Source: Aphelocoma coerulescens (lineage: Eukaryota > Chordata > Aves > Passeriformes > Corvidae). Taken from it: a stretch of 64,000 bases of DNA. The stretch's first letter is position 1. Each line of letters starts with the position of its first letter. The position numbers were made by a program, and so were the translations under genes. Location of the stretch: assembly GCF_041296385.1 (NCBI RefSeq), contig NC_091013.1, positions 70,835,563 through 70,899,562 on the forward strand, given 5' to 3'. This document shows positions 12,240-24,395 of this stretch, in pieces. Below the pieces are notes generated by a model. The model saw only the letters and a list, made by a program, of their open reading frames with translations, was not told the DNA's origin and made no database searches.

Positions 12240-15200
12240 CTGAAAAGAAAGAAGTGCTAGTTATTCAATCAACTGCAATTAAACCTTCAAAATAAAATAA
12301 TTGCCTTTTTAAGTTACTAGTATTATTCAGTCACTACAAAATATGCAGCAATGACAGACATTATTTCACTATCCAAAAGAAGATCATCTACAAAAGCATC
12401 ATGGAAAATGTCAAGGAGTAATTTTAAAATACTTCACGTTTCTTTAAAGGGTTGAAAAAGTAACCTTTTCCTAAGGGAACAAATGTTTCCCATTTCCAAA
12501 GAAAAGCACTCAACTTGACAAACACAGCTGCAACTGGCTGGCATGCTGCAGAAGTCAAGATATTGTTATTCAGCAGGACAATGAATTTAATATTTTTACT
12601 TCATATTACAATGAGTTTCAAAAGAACGGGAAAATAGCAGTAAGCAACTACACCTTTCCTGAGAGTGTTATTGTATGTTCGCTCTGTATTCTTTGTGCAT
12701 TTCTCAAGTCATCATGATATAGACACAGATCACATCTCTTGCAAAAACTAATAAACCAAGTTCCTCCTGCTTCCTCTATCAACTTTCACCACCAGAAGAC
12801 TCCAGAAAAAGTCTCACACAGAGTAAATTGAAGCACATTAGACGGAACATATAGTCAATTATGAACAGAATGGAAACACGCAGGAAGGAATCTTTTAAAT
12901 GTTTTTTACATTCATATAATTAACAGCTGGAAATTCACAACTGCTACATTAAATCAAAATATTTAGAAGTAAGTATCACCAGAAACAGTTCACAGCCTCA
13001 ACTGTATCTATGTTTCCTCTAACAATCTAGGTGTAAATCAAATAAATTCCAAAAGGTATAAAGTTGCCATAATAAATATAAGAAAGCTTTACTGTTAATC
13101 CTGAAAAAATTATCCTAGAAATAGTCCATAAAGTTTTTCTGTAACATTTTCAAAATGACCATTTTCCCCTAAGTCCCCCAATAATAATGCACAGACAAAA
13201 GATAAGAATGGGGCTCCTTTTTTTCTAAGACTATAACCACAAAATCCAGCCTTAACCATTAAGCTGAACACTTACCATGGTTCTAGGTAAAATCAAGAAC
13301 TAGATAACAAGTGACATCACCATCTCTTGGCAAAAAAGAACAGCAAATACACTCTTCAGAGATACAGCTACATTGATGTTTTAAATCAGATCGAGACTGT
13401 GATTTTGAAGCGTTAAGGACAATCAGAAAGATCACTGGTTCACACTTCAGATCCCTTACAGAGCACACAATCTAGACTCATTAGCTGAAGTTAAACCTAA
13501 AGACAAAGGATGTATCTCATGGTCTCCAACCACTCAGGGGCATACAGTCCTCAGGCAAAAGCCCATCTGAAGAATCCCTCCTTTAAAAACTAGTGCTGAA
13601 CACTAGCAGGTAGGTCATCACTCCCCACCCAAAATGAGGGCTGTCTTATGGAAAACCAGTACACTGGAAGGCTCTGTAAAGTTTATAAGACATACAAACT
13701 GAGTTTCAGGGAAGAGTAAGAATCAATTAAGAGGGCATGTGACAGACTGAACAATGCCAAACAACAACTACTTAATCTCAGAACCCATGCTCTATGTTAA
13801 TTATTTCTGTTAAGCTTTTCTTGTAGAGGTAAATCTCAATCAGCTCCTTTAACCAAGTATCTTACTTTTTATCCTGTAGCTCAGTATGCAATACTTACCA
13901 ACAGAATGGGATTCAAAGACCCTACTAATTTTCCAAAGAAAGTTCTCATCACTGTGCTGTATATAGCTGCAGACATTAATGAATAGCATACATGTACAGT
14001 AAGTCCAACACCTGAATGCTTCAAATAACAGCATGGTTTGACAAAATAAGCTTTTACTCCTAAACTATTTTTTCCTACTCCCATTTTAAAGAAAGCAAGA
14101 TAGACTAGACTCAGAACTACTCACTAATTTTTAATATATCATGTCTTATGACCAAACATTTTTCTCTTTAAGCACAGTTTCCCTTTTTTAAGCACACAAC
14201 ATACTACTTGGACATGCATTTATAAATTCAAAACACAGGCTGCAGCCTGTGTTAAAATAAACTTTGGCTGCAGCTAAAAAATTGCAATACTTTCACAACT
14301 GGACAATATGTTTTCACATCAGACTGCATAAAGCAAGTCTACATTAGAATCCAGACTCTAAAAACAGAAGTGCTTACACTTCAACTTCAGAGAAAATATT
14401 TCTTTATTTTTGTGGATTGCTGTCTTGATGCCAATGAACTATACAAAGGCTTCAGTAATCATCAGAGCCATGGCTCTCACCAGAGAACACCTTCAGATAA
14501 TTAAAGTTCTGCTACCATACACACTTTTTAACATCTCCATTTCAGCAAAGACAGACAGACAGTCCTTCTGTTCCAGTCATTTTCAATTGACACATATAAG
14601 CAATTAGATTATCTTCCCACCAAAAAATTATATTTGGGTTCTAAGTTTTACACGGACTGAGGAGGGCTCAAAGTTAGAAGTTTATAGATCCCAGAAGAGC
14701 AGACCTGCTCTAGCTCTGTCTTTATTCTACTCACGGCATTTTCCACCCCTGTTATCAAAGCTCTTTCAACAATCAACAAGGAATGTAAGATTTATACTCA
14801 TGATACACATAAAAGAGGGAAACCTGAGATACTGATCCCTTCCCTCAGCATCTCACTTGCACAATATGTAAGTTAGAAAGAGATCTGCTGAGTCTGAAGC
14901 AAGGGCAAAAGCTTAAATCTTAAATCTTTTCCTGCCAAGAAATTAATATTTTTCAGCACTCCCCTTTGCCATTTTTAACTTTGGTGCTAAACATACGAGA
15001 AGAGACAAGAAGGCAGTATGGATTTGATATTAAATACTGGGTAAAAATAGTGCCAAAATATAACCCAAGAGGAAGCATTCTTCCTCTTACCTCTGTCATA
15101 AAGTGGAGGGAACTCTTCGACATTTCTATCAGAGCTTGTCCTGCAACCACAAAAGCTGTGTTCAGAGGAAACGGCTTTGCAAAAAACCTACCCCAGTAGC

Positions 15201-16713
15201 CCTAGGCAAAGGTTGCTATTGTTTGGCTTTTCTTTTTTCCAAATGTGTTTAGAAAACTGCATCAAGAAACTGAATTCTGAAATCCACACAGATTACAGAA
15301 CTCAATGCTGGCAGTGGAAGTCCCTTGTCCATTTAGAGCTCTGTCCAAGCAGTGGCTGTAGTATTCTTATACTTCAGGTATGAGATGAGTACTGCAAACC
15401 TTCCAATACTGTACACTATGAAATCCAAAGCTTAGTAGCATTCGGTAGCTCAAATACTGTAAGGAGGAAGTTAGTTGGCCCAACTCAGAAAGAGAGAAAT
15501 TAAAACTCTAAGCCTAACAAGCAAATGAAAACATATACTCAAAACTGAAGTAGAAATCAGGACATCTAAAAACCAGATTTAAATATAGCACAGTCAAGAA
15601 AGCTAGTATTTATCTCCAGTTGAATATGGTGCAATCAATAAGTAAGGTAAATAGATGTTGTATCTCTGATTACACACTAATTCAGAATTAAGAAAACAGA
15701 GCTAAGAAAAATCCCTAGATATCTCTCCAGGATGTCTGCTAACAAAAGATGTCCTACTGCAGTTGAAACTGCACTGTTTCCCTAATTAGGAAGCACTGGT
15801 GGTGCAACCACTAGATGAGAAATTGAGTGATTTCCTCTTAAGTGATAATAGATAGACTGTCCACCACAACCATCTTTTTATCCTACTGTGGAATAAACAA
15901 AGACCAAACCAAATGAAACAGAAAAGACCACACACGCTTCTAAATCAGGGAGCCAAAAACCCACGCATTTTTCAGTGTTATTTTCATCTGGTTTTTTGTA
16001 GATTTTCCCTAAAACTCAGTTCATCACTCTAGATTCTGACCACGCAAGGGAAACAGTTTGATTTTGCAAGTTGGAAACAAAGTTAGATTTCTACTAAAAA
16101 AAGTTTAAAAACCCAGAAAAAAATTATTTTTTTTTCTGAAACAAATGGAGCAGATTTGTACTTCCTTTTCAAACCTGACATTTCTCTATCAACCATCTCC
16201 ATCTAGTGGGATCAGCGATGTTTGTAATTGCAGAATTTTCCAAGTCACATCAAAAATCATTAAACTCTGTACAAAAGTACTTTATCTTTGTTTCAATAGA
16301 ACCTTTATCTATAAATATACAATTACCTGCCTCTTGGTAGCTTAAGTGGAGACACAGGGGTATTTTCCCAAGTGAAGGTATTAGCTATCTTGCAAGAGAT
16401 TGTGATAAAAGTTATACATATAATCAGTATTTCTAAAGTAACAGTTCACTACCTGCAAATCCCAATAACAGTTCAATAAAATTATTATTTTCAATACAAA
16501 TCCAAAACTCTCAAAGTTTTTGGAAGATGTACTGTATAGCCCTTTATCTCATGGACAATTGACCTGACCAATCATATCCCAAAATCAAGTGAAAGCTTTG
16601 AACTGCTTAGGCTGAAGCAGCGATAAAGGGAGGGAAAAAAACCAGTCATAACCAATTACATTAATCACTGAGTATAAAAACCTGGTGTGGAAAAAGAGAT
16701 TAATTTCATTTAC
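12240..16713 (-). other. PDS5B: PDS5B intron 3
   Basis: A 4.5 kb AT-rich intron without a recognised interspersed repeat. It contains a perfect 22-bp palindrome at 14,232-14,253. Open frames in it (for example 14,953-15,199) have no recognisable protein. Confidence 0.8.
14232..14253. repeat. Perfect 22-bp palindrome
   Basis: The half site AACACAGGCTG is followed directly by its exact reverse complement CAGCCTGTGTT with no spacer, giving an 11+11 inverted repeat around a PstI-like CTGCAG centre. It lies in PDS5B intron 3. No function is known to me. Confidence 0.9.
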
Positions 16714-16917
16714 CTTCAGTTTATCTGGTGAAGTGTATGGAGCTTCAGGGGCATAAATTCTGAAAATATCAGCAAGACAACATGCTACCAACAAACGTAC
16801 ATCCTTATCAGGATGTTTGAGGAAAAAATCTGAAGCAAGATGTAAAGCAAGATTTAGGTAGAGCTCCTTTTCTTCTTCAGAATCCTGGTCCATGTCCATG
16901 AAAGTTTTCACAACCAT
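16714..16917 (-). CDS. PDS5B: PDS5B coding exon 3 (residues 37-104)
   Basis: This 204-base exon encodes 68 codons, beginning [20 protein letters not shown] and ending [10 protein letters not shown]. It is in phase 0 at both ends. The acceptor is TGTCTATTTAG before ATGGTT and the donor is AAG followed by GTAAATG. The internal stretch [20 protein letters not shown] is a hallmark of the first HEAT-type helices of PDS5 proteins. Its first codon is an internal methionine, so an isolated reading could mistake it for the start; the true start is in exon 2. Confidence 0.97.
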
Positions 16918-19900
16918 CTAAATAGACAGATACACATTAGTACACAAAATGAAATATTCTGTGTAACAAGATCCTTACTAAAAGTCACTTTTCTGGTTTT
17001 GTGCAACTTCTGTCAGAAGCATTATTAGCTATGCAGTAGTACTTACTTGAGCAACCAGTGTTTCATTTTACAGGGTACTGGAAAGACCTGGTCAAGTCCT
17101 CTATCAGCTGTCCCAACTGTGTCCCAACACACAGTCTCAGCAGAACTACAGAAAGCCTAGTTGTAGACTTCCCAGATCTTTTTGAGAAACCATATAATCA
17201 AGTTGGACAATTGAAGAAGTGCAACAGCATTCACTGTTACAGCCATTCACTTAAAATTTCAGAAAACACCAAAACATTGCTAAAAATATTTGTTTCTCCC
17301 TCAACAGTTCAGTGATGATTTTTTTCCTTCTATTCTCTTTCAGTTTCAGCTTTTGCCCTATTACTCCTCTGAAGAAAATTCTATTCCCTGCGCTGTCCAG
17401 AAGCAGAGCACACACTTTCAGCAAATGCATATATAAATCCAGGCAGCCCAGTGGCACGGATGTTGTCCAGCAAGGCTAAAATGACCACTAGGATTATTAG
17501 GATCCAGTTATGGAAGTTATGGAAGAAAAAAAGTCTTGGACATCAGATATTTAACATGCTAAATAAAACAAAAGCGGGAAAAGCTATATTTAGTAACTGC
17601 TAGTTGATGAAAATTCTTACATTTAAAAAACTTTCTGAAGGAGAGAAATTTACTGACAAAACAAAGTAATTATGCCCTTCTCCAATTCCTTATCTGACTC
17701 ACAGAGGCAGAGTTATTTTAAGGAGTTTAACTCTTGCAAAATTAACAAAATTATACTAAAGACTTAATTACGCTATCCTGAGAATTAAAGCCAAAACTCC
17801 CATCTATTTCTTCAGTGCAGGAAGAGATATTTTTCAAAGAATAATAACGTCAAGCCTAGAATCCTATAACACCGCAAAATACTTTACTTTGCTATAGTTT
17901 GTTGTTTAGTTGGGTTTTTTTGCCCCCTCCAAAAAATTTACTATAACTGGTTAGGGAGCAACAAACCCAACTTAAAAAAAACCCAAACTTCTGCATGATT
18001 GGGATCACAGAAGCTGTAAAGTTTTCAAGCACATGAGAATCCTTTACTAAAAGGCACAGAAGACCAACAGCTCATGCACACACTTAACTTCCATTGCAAG
18101 AAAAATAAAGTCCTCCTGTGTCAGGCACAAGATGAACCACTTGAAGTGCATTGGTGCCCTTATACACTAATTAAAGTAATTTATTAATCAGAATTGTTTT
18201 CATTTCTATGAAAAGTAGTCTTTTCATACTTCTTGCAACAAGTATGGGGTTTTTCTGCTCTGGAAATGAACCTTTAGTGTTTCTTCCCTGATAACATGAA
18301 CATCTGTACAAGTCAAGACAACAAAGATCAGTCATCCTGTCTGCAGACCAATCCATCACAGTGTTTAAGGAAAAACAAAGGAAAACAAGCTGGTTGTCCA
18401 AGCATAGTTTTCCAGCTTCCTGCAAAGCAATAGGTTAGAGGACTCCTGAGCCTGAAATCATACCCAGACCACCACGATTTATACTCCTGGAGCTTCATCT
18501 TCCAGATGTGGCACATATTTCTTAACCCACTCAAATTTTACTACGTCGTTCTACAGAAACAAGCTTTGGAATTCACTTGTATAAAACTTACAGAAAAGTG
18601 TATTATTAGACTGCTGGCCTAAAATTAATGTTTCATTAGATGATGACTTGGTTCTTGTGTATTAAAAGAAACTGTGGAAAAAATGCTTTTCTCACACTGT
18701 TCATCATTTCCAAGTGTTTATCACCTTATTTCTGTCTTCAGTGCTAGTTCATGACCATAATCATTTAGTTTCCATCTCCTTTCCAAATCTATTATAAACT
18801 TCAAGAGGGCATCAATACAAAATGCATAAAATTTCCAAAGTAAGTTATGCTAACACAGAAATTCAGTGCACATATTTTCCATTTTATTCTCTAATTACCA
18901 GTAATTTGCATTTATATTAATATATTGTCATTAACAAACAGCAGAATGCCTCCTTCTGCACAGAAAAATGCTTTTTCCCGAATAATTATGTGAATTTGGC
19001 AGTCAGAGAAATCAAGAGGCTAATAGCTCCCTTATTTATCAACTACTATTCTTTAGAACCTGCAACTGTGTTTATACTGAAGTTTCTGTACACTTGTAGT
19101 GTACCCTGGATCATCCAATCTGTTATAAAAGAAGCACTGTGCACTTTTTCCCCTGTCTGAGCACCAGTGATTTCACAGCCAGAATAAACAGCTAACAAGA
19201 AACACAAGACATCCTACAAAGTTCTCCTCTTCTGCAAGACAGATCAAGAGGACAGAAGGGACTAGACATTCAAGGTCAAAAATGAAATTAAGCTATAGAA
19301 GAAAAAGTATCAGTAAGAACTGTGGTGCTGCATTTCCACAAGCTGAAAAAATACGCAAGTGCTAATAAAGAATTCCTTCTCTTAGGAATCACTAAAACAC
19401 AAGGTTATAAATGTTGTCTTTTATTCAACATCACAGAATGCAATACACTCACTAAAGTCTATCAACCAAAATCCCAAAGCCTAGACAGGTTACTGGGGGG
19501 AAGAGGAGAAGCAATCTTGTGGTTTGGGATTTTATTGGTTTTTGTTCATTTACCGATAATTCCAACTGACTTAAAACTACTTCTTCAGAAAAACTCCAAA
19601 TTAAGCTCTTCCATCTGTTAGAATACTTAAGGTTCCTCTCCCACATCTGTTCCCCCCTGTTTCACAGGGCAAGCCCAAGTTGCAGGCATTCCTTCTGCAC
19701 AATACAGGTCTGCCTTTTTGTGAGAGTACACAGGTAGGTACAGATCTGTAGTAACAAAATTAGCCTTTATATCTGTCCCAACCTTCCTGTACACTTAGGC
19801 CAAACAAAGTGGTCAAGAACTGAAATACATTAAAGACTGTATGTATAGTCAAAGTATATAGACTAAAATAACAAAGACTACCTTCATCATGATACAGGCT

Positions 19901-20324
19901 AAAATAATGAGAATAAGGGGGTTTATAAACAAACCAAAGAGCACGAATGCATAAAAGGAATATATTGAGGGGTATCCAAATTATTTCCAAAATTATGACT
20001 CTCTTTTAGAGAGGAAAATACTGGAAAACAATAAAAGTACTGACTTAGCATCATAGCTGAAATAAAATTTAAGTAGTATTTGAAATTAATGCAGCTCATT
20101 TCTATCAGTGATTTTTTAAATTCATTTAAACCTTTTTTGAACAAGCCACTTCAAGAAAGTGGTAGAAGAAAAGGCACGAGAGCAAACAAGTTTCTCCTTC
20201 TACGCATAGAAAAGGTAAAGCCCAAAGCAAAATAAAATCGTTCCAGGTATAAAATATAGTAATAGGATCATTGAACATCTTTTACAAGAAACTTTAATCT
20301 GCAAGCAATTACTTGGTTACTAAC
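16918..20324 (-). other. PDS5B: PDS5B intron 2
   Basis: A 3.4 kb AT-rich intron. I recognise no interspersed repeat, exon or RNA gene in it. Confidence 0.8.
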
Positions 20325-20432
20325 CTTTAGCCTTCTCACCATCTCTTCTTTAGATATTTTATCAGAGATTTCTTTGACACCTGGAGGATAAGTGATTTTT
20401 CCATCATTGGCTCTCGTCTTTGAATGAGCCAT
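20325..20432 (-). CDS. PDS5B: PDS5B coding exon 2, start codon (residues 1-36)
   Basis: This stretch encodes [20 protein letters not shown] followed by [16 protein letters not shown], 36 codons ending in phase 0 at AAG followed by GTTAGT. It matches the vertebrate PDS5B N-terminus except for an alanine at position 8 where I recall threonine in human. The start is chosen by that match. The exon begins 18 bases upstream at 20450, after the acceptor TTTCTTTCCACAG, so the 5' UTR part is 20433-20450 (TTTTAAAACCGTGAAATC). Confidence 0.97.
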
Positions 20433-20450
20433 GATTTCACGGTTTTAAAA
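20433..20450 (-). other. PDS5B: PDS5B 5' UTR portion of exon 2
   Basis: Eighteen non-coding bases lie between a good acceptor (CTTTCCACAG at 20451-20460, minus strand) and the ATG. The acceptor shows that at least one upstream non-coding exon exists. Confidence 0.85.
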
Positions 20451-22610
20451 CTGTGGAAAGAAATTAAGAAGATGATGTTGTTTAACTAGTTCATGTTTAA
20501 AACCTTATCTGTCCCACTTTGACAAACAAAATCCAACTAGAAATATACCAACAAACCCATACAAACACAAGAATGACAAAATATTTTGATCTGTTTCAGT
20601 AATCTATACTGTGGGAGACAGCAATGGTTTTGATGTCCAGGTAAATTGTCCTACAGCACAATAAAGCTTTCAAGAAGTACAGAACAGAAAAAAGCTAAAA
20701 CTCCTCATTCTGGAATGTATTTGATCTTCACACTAAAGAGACACAACCAAGAATCTTACTGTATTGTATGATATGTTTCCACCTCCTGGTAATAATAGAT
20801 TCTAGTAGCTTGGGCATTCAGACATCTGAAGTGGACTTTGTGTTCTATTTACAGAATGCAATTTCCCAAAAAGCCTAAACACCAGTGCTGTTAAGTGTTA
20901 CGCATCACCAGTTGTAACTTGCCAATACTGCCAGAAAAGCATCAGATAGAGAATGAAATTAGAGACAAAAACAGAGCCGACCAAATACAAGTCTTTCCTC
21001 TGTGCCATTAAAGCCAAGTTTTCAAGTGAAAGACTGCAGATAAACAACACTTTCCTCCTCCTAAATTCCAACTAGGAAAACAACTCAGTTACTTAGTTTC
21101 TAAGTCCCTTTACACTAATGCAAATACAGACTACCATGTAATCCACTCTAAATTATGCAGAGTTTCATTGCTGTAGAGAAGGAAGCTGAACTGAAAGCTT
21201 TACTTACATAAAAGTAATCAATACAAAAGATGGTGAAAAAATCTAGATGACATGTGTGGGGACAATTAGGATCTTAGAAAAAAACTGTACCAGGGCAGCT
21301 ACAAATGAACAAAGAAACAAAAGAAACAAATTTCTTTGTCATTGCCTTGATATTTTTATTTATTTAGCTAAAAGCATGATGCACTTCTGACAGCCATGAC
21401 TGTACTGAACTGTGAATTCCAAGTCAGGAATTTTCTTCCTACAGACCTCCTATAAAAGAATCTATGTATACTTTGAATTTCTTGGAACTACAACATCAGA
21501 AATAAAAATCAGCCAGAATCCACAAGAAGACATGGGCTAGCAGCATGTTCCATAACAGCCATAATTAAAACTTACTGGCCCCCAAACCAAGGTCATTCTA
21601 CACTGAAGGAGAACTAATACTTGAAATATATTTGTCTACCCAACCCCTCCAAAACACGTCAACGTGTTTTGTATGCTTCAGTCCACATTTCATGAAAACA
21701 ACCAAAGTTACAGACTTGCTTCATCTTCACTAATCTTTTACCAAACAAAAAGCTAACATTGGCTTTTAATTTTTTTTTTGCAAACAACATAGACAGAACA
21801 ACACATTTTATTTTTGTAAATACGGAAAATACAAGTAGAACAAACAATCAGATTTCATTCAACAGGCATGACGTGCAATGTACTTCAACAGATACAAAAA
21901 AGTCAACTCAGTTTCTGTCATCTTCTCTTTACCTACATATACCCAGCAGTGGAACAGCACTATGTACCTGAAGTTGTAGTTAAAACTGATAATGACAAAG
22001 CTGGGAGGAAACAAAAGTCATTGGAGTAACTTCTTCTAATACTAAAATATGATGTCACTTTTATCTCCATTATATTTCTTTAATGCACTCTCGTGACAGT
22101 AAGTTTAGGGCTCCTCAAAAGCAGACAGAAATTCTAATCAAGTTTACTTTTCTTGCTGTTTGACATAGATACTCCAGTCTACCTTTCAGATGGGATGATG
22201 TTATATATTATAGCTAAATTCATTTTTAACAGCTCATCACAGCAGAAGGGAGCCTTGCTCCCCTGAATCTGAAAACATATAAAAGCATCAGATGCTTTGT
22301 TGAACCCATCAAACTCACCAACTCAAAAAAGAAGCCTAATTGTTTTGGAAAAGCATGTGACAGGCATCAAAGCCAACTCAAGGGAAAGAACAGGAACTAA
22401 GGTAACTGGGGAACAAAACTCTATTTTCCAGTGGTGGATAGCTGTCAGATCAGATCAAATGCAGTGGAAACTTGATTAGAACATGGTGATGTGGTCCTGT
22501 TTGGAGCACATTTTGAAATAATTCAAAGACTGAAACTCATGTGTTACAGTCTAGCTCATACATCCAACTGCCACACCACCAAGCTTTTAAGCTTCAGTGG
22601 CATCCAAGGT

Positions 22611-22915
22611 CTGGATGAAACTGAACCTCTGTATTGTGTTTATGTGGCAAGGTCTTGGTAGTCGGGGAGGCTGAAGGGATGTCCCTATGGGAAGAGACCA
22701 GAGGCTGCTCCCATAGCAAACAGAGCTAGTTCCAGACAGCTCCAAAATGGACTCATCCCTTGACAAAGTCAAGCCATCAGTGACACTGGTAGTGCCTCTG
22801 TGATAACGTATTTAAGAACTGACAAAAAATGCTGCACAGCAGTTATGAGGAAGAAAAGTGAGAAAAACATGAAACAACCCTGCAGACACCAAGGTTAGTG
22901 AAGAATGAAAGCAAT
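22611..22915 (+). mobile_element. Truncated avian LTR-like interspersed repeat
   Basis: The segment from TTGTGTTTATGTGGCAAGG through CAGAGCTAGTTCCAGACAG, CAGTGACACTGGTAGTGCC, TCTGTGATAACGTATTTAAG and CTGCAGACACCAAGGTTAGT resembles a high-copy avian repeat I remember, with a TATTTAAG TATA-like box. The TATA-like element and layout suggest an LTR or other promoter-bearing end of a retroelement. I cannot name the family, and no coding part follows. It sits in PDS5B intron 1, antisense to the gene. Limits are approximate. Confidence 0.55.
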
Positions 22916-23988
22916 CTCCCTGCATTTATCTTGACCCATGAGCTTTTCCGTCTTATTTCCTTCCCTGTTCGATTAAGCAAGAAAAATGAGAGAACAGCAG
23001 TGTTAGCACCTAGCAGCCAGCCAAGGTTACAGACAGGGATGTACACAGCTTATCCTCTCAGAATTATAGACAAAACTAAATAGGACTTAATTTCCTGTAG
23101 AATTAATACATCTAGTCTTACAGGGTCAAAAATAATTTTAAAATGGTTCTATGAAATGGCCTATTACTTAGAACATAAGGGATAAATAATTATAAACCTT
23201 CTAAACCTCCTATAATATACAAATTTTCAGATCACTACCTGAAGTTTTTTAGGATTAATGGTAAGCTTTACTGAGAGGAACAAAAACCTTTCAATGGAAC
23301 AGCAGGAAACAAAACCTATCACTCAAAAAAGAGAAAATTCAATGCTAAGCAATCCCCTTGTACAGCAGTTATAACTTCAACTATTACCTAAATAAAACTT
23401 AGTTTATTACATTCCACTGCTAGAAGTTCCTGTTCTTCTAGACTGCCAGTATAACTGTACATACCTAGCTTTATCAAAATAATCTGTGTTGAACATTAGT
23501 AGAATCTAGGATTTTATTGGGAGGCAGTGGGGGGGAAGAGGGAAGGGTGTTTTGGTCATTCTAGCCAAATCCAAGTCTCTGTGATTTCACATTACAGATA
23601 CATGAGCTGTTTCAGTGAACTTCTCTCATGGAAAAAGAAGATAGTAACAGCTAAGAACAACAGCCTCAAGGCCAACTGTATCTACAACATGTTGAAAATG
23701 AAAATCCATAGGCCAATGATGTGACATCCAACAACTGAATTTCAGAAAGCTTTTAAAAGACATTTTTAAAGATCCAATGTATTTTAAAAGAAGACTTTGT
23801 AAGATGACAAGCATTTTGAAAAAAGGAAATTCTTTGAAAGCTTCTTTGAGATTCAACAGACTCAGCTGACGAGTTTTTTTGTTTGTTTTATTGTTAATCA
23901 AATGAAAGTTTAGAAGTTCTCCACTATATTTTCAGAAATCCAGTATTACTCCATATACACAATCAGAAGGTAAAGAAAAGGGAAAGAG

Positions 23989-24395
23989 CACAAGTCTTAC
24001 AAGAAGAGGCTGAGGCAGCTGGGGTTGTTTAGCTTGGAGAAGAGGAGGCTCAGGGGGGACCTTACTGTGCTCTACCATTACCTGAAAAAAGGTGTGGTGA
24101 AGTGGGGATCAGCCTCTTCTCCCAGGTAATGAGTGAGAACACAAGAGGATATGGCCTCAAGTTGCATTAGGGGAGGTTTAGATTTCATGTTAGGAAAAAT
24201 TTCCTCACCAGAAGGATGGTCAGGCATTGAAACAGGCTACCCAGGGAAGTGGTAGAATCACCATCCCTAGAAGTGTTCAAAAGGTACCTGGATGTAGCAC
24301 TTGGGGACTTGGTTTAGTGGACAACACAGTGGTTCTGGGTTAACAGTTGGACTCAATGATCTTAGAGGTCTTTTCCAACCTTAATGATTCTATGA
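23989..24395 (+). repeat. CR1 LINE fragment (3' end)
   Basis: CR1 landmarks in order are GCTGGGGTTGTTTAGC, GGAGAAGAGGAGGCTC, CTTACTGTGCTCTACC, TTAGGAAAAATTTCCTCACC, the CTGGATGTAGCACTTGGGGA block, ACTCAATGATCTTAGAGGTC, and a terminal ATGATTCTATGA. The intact 3' end makes it one of the clearer copies in the window. Confidence 0.93.
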
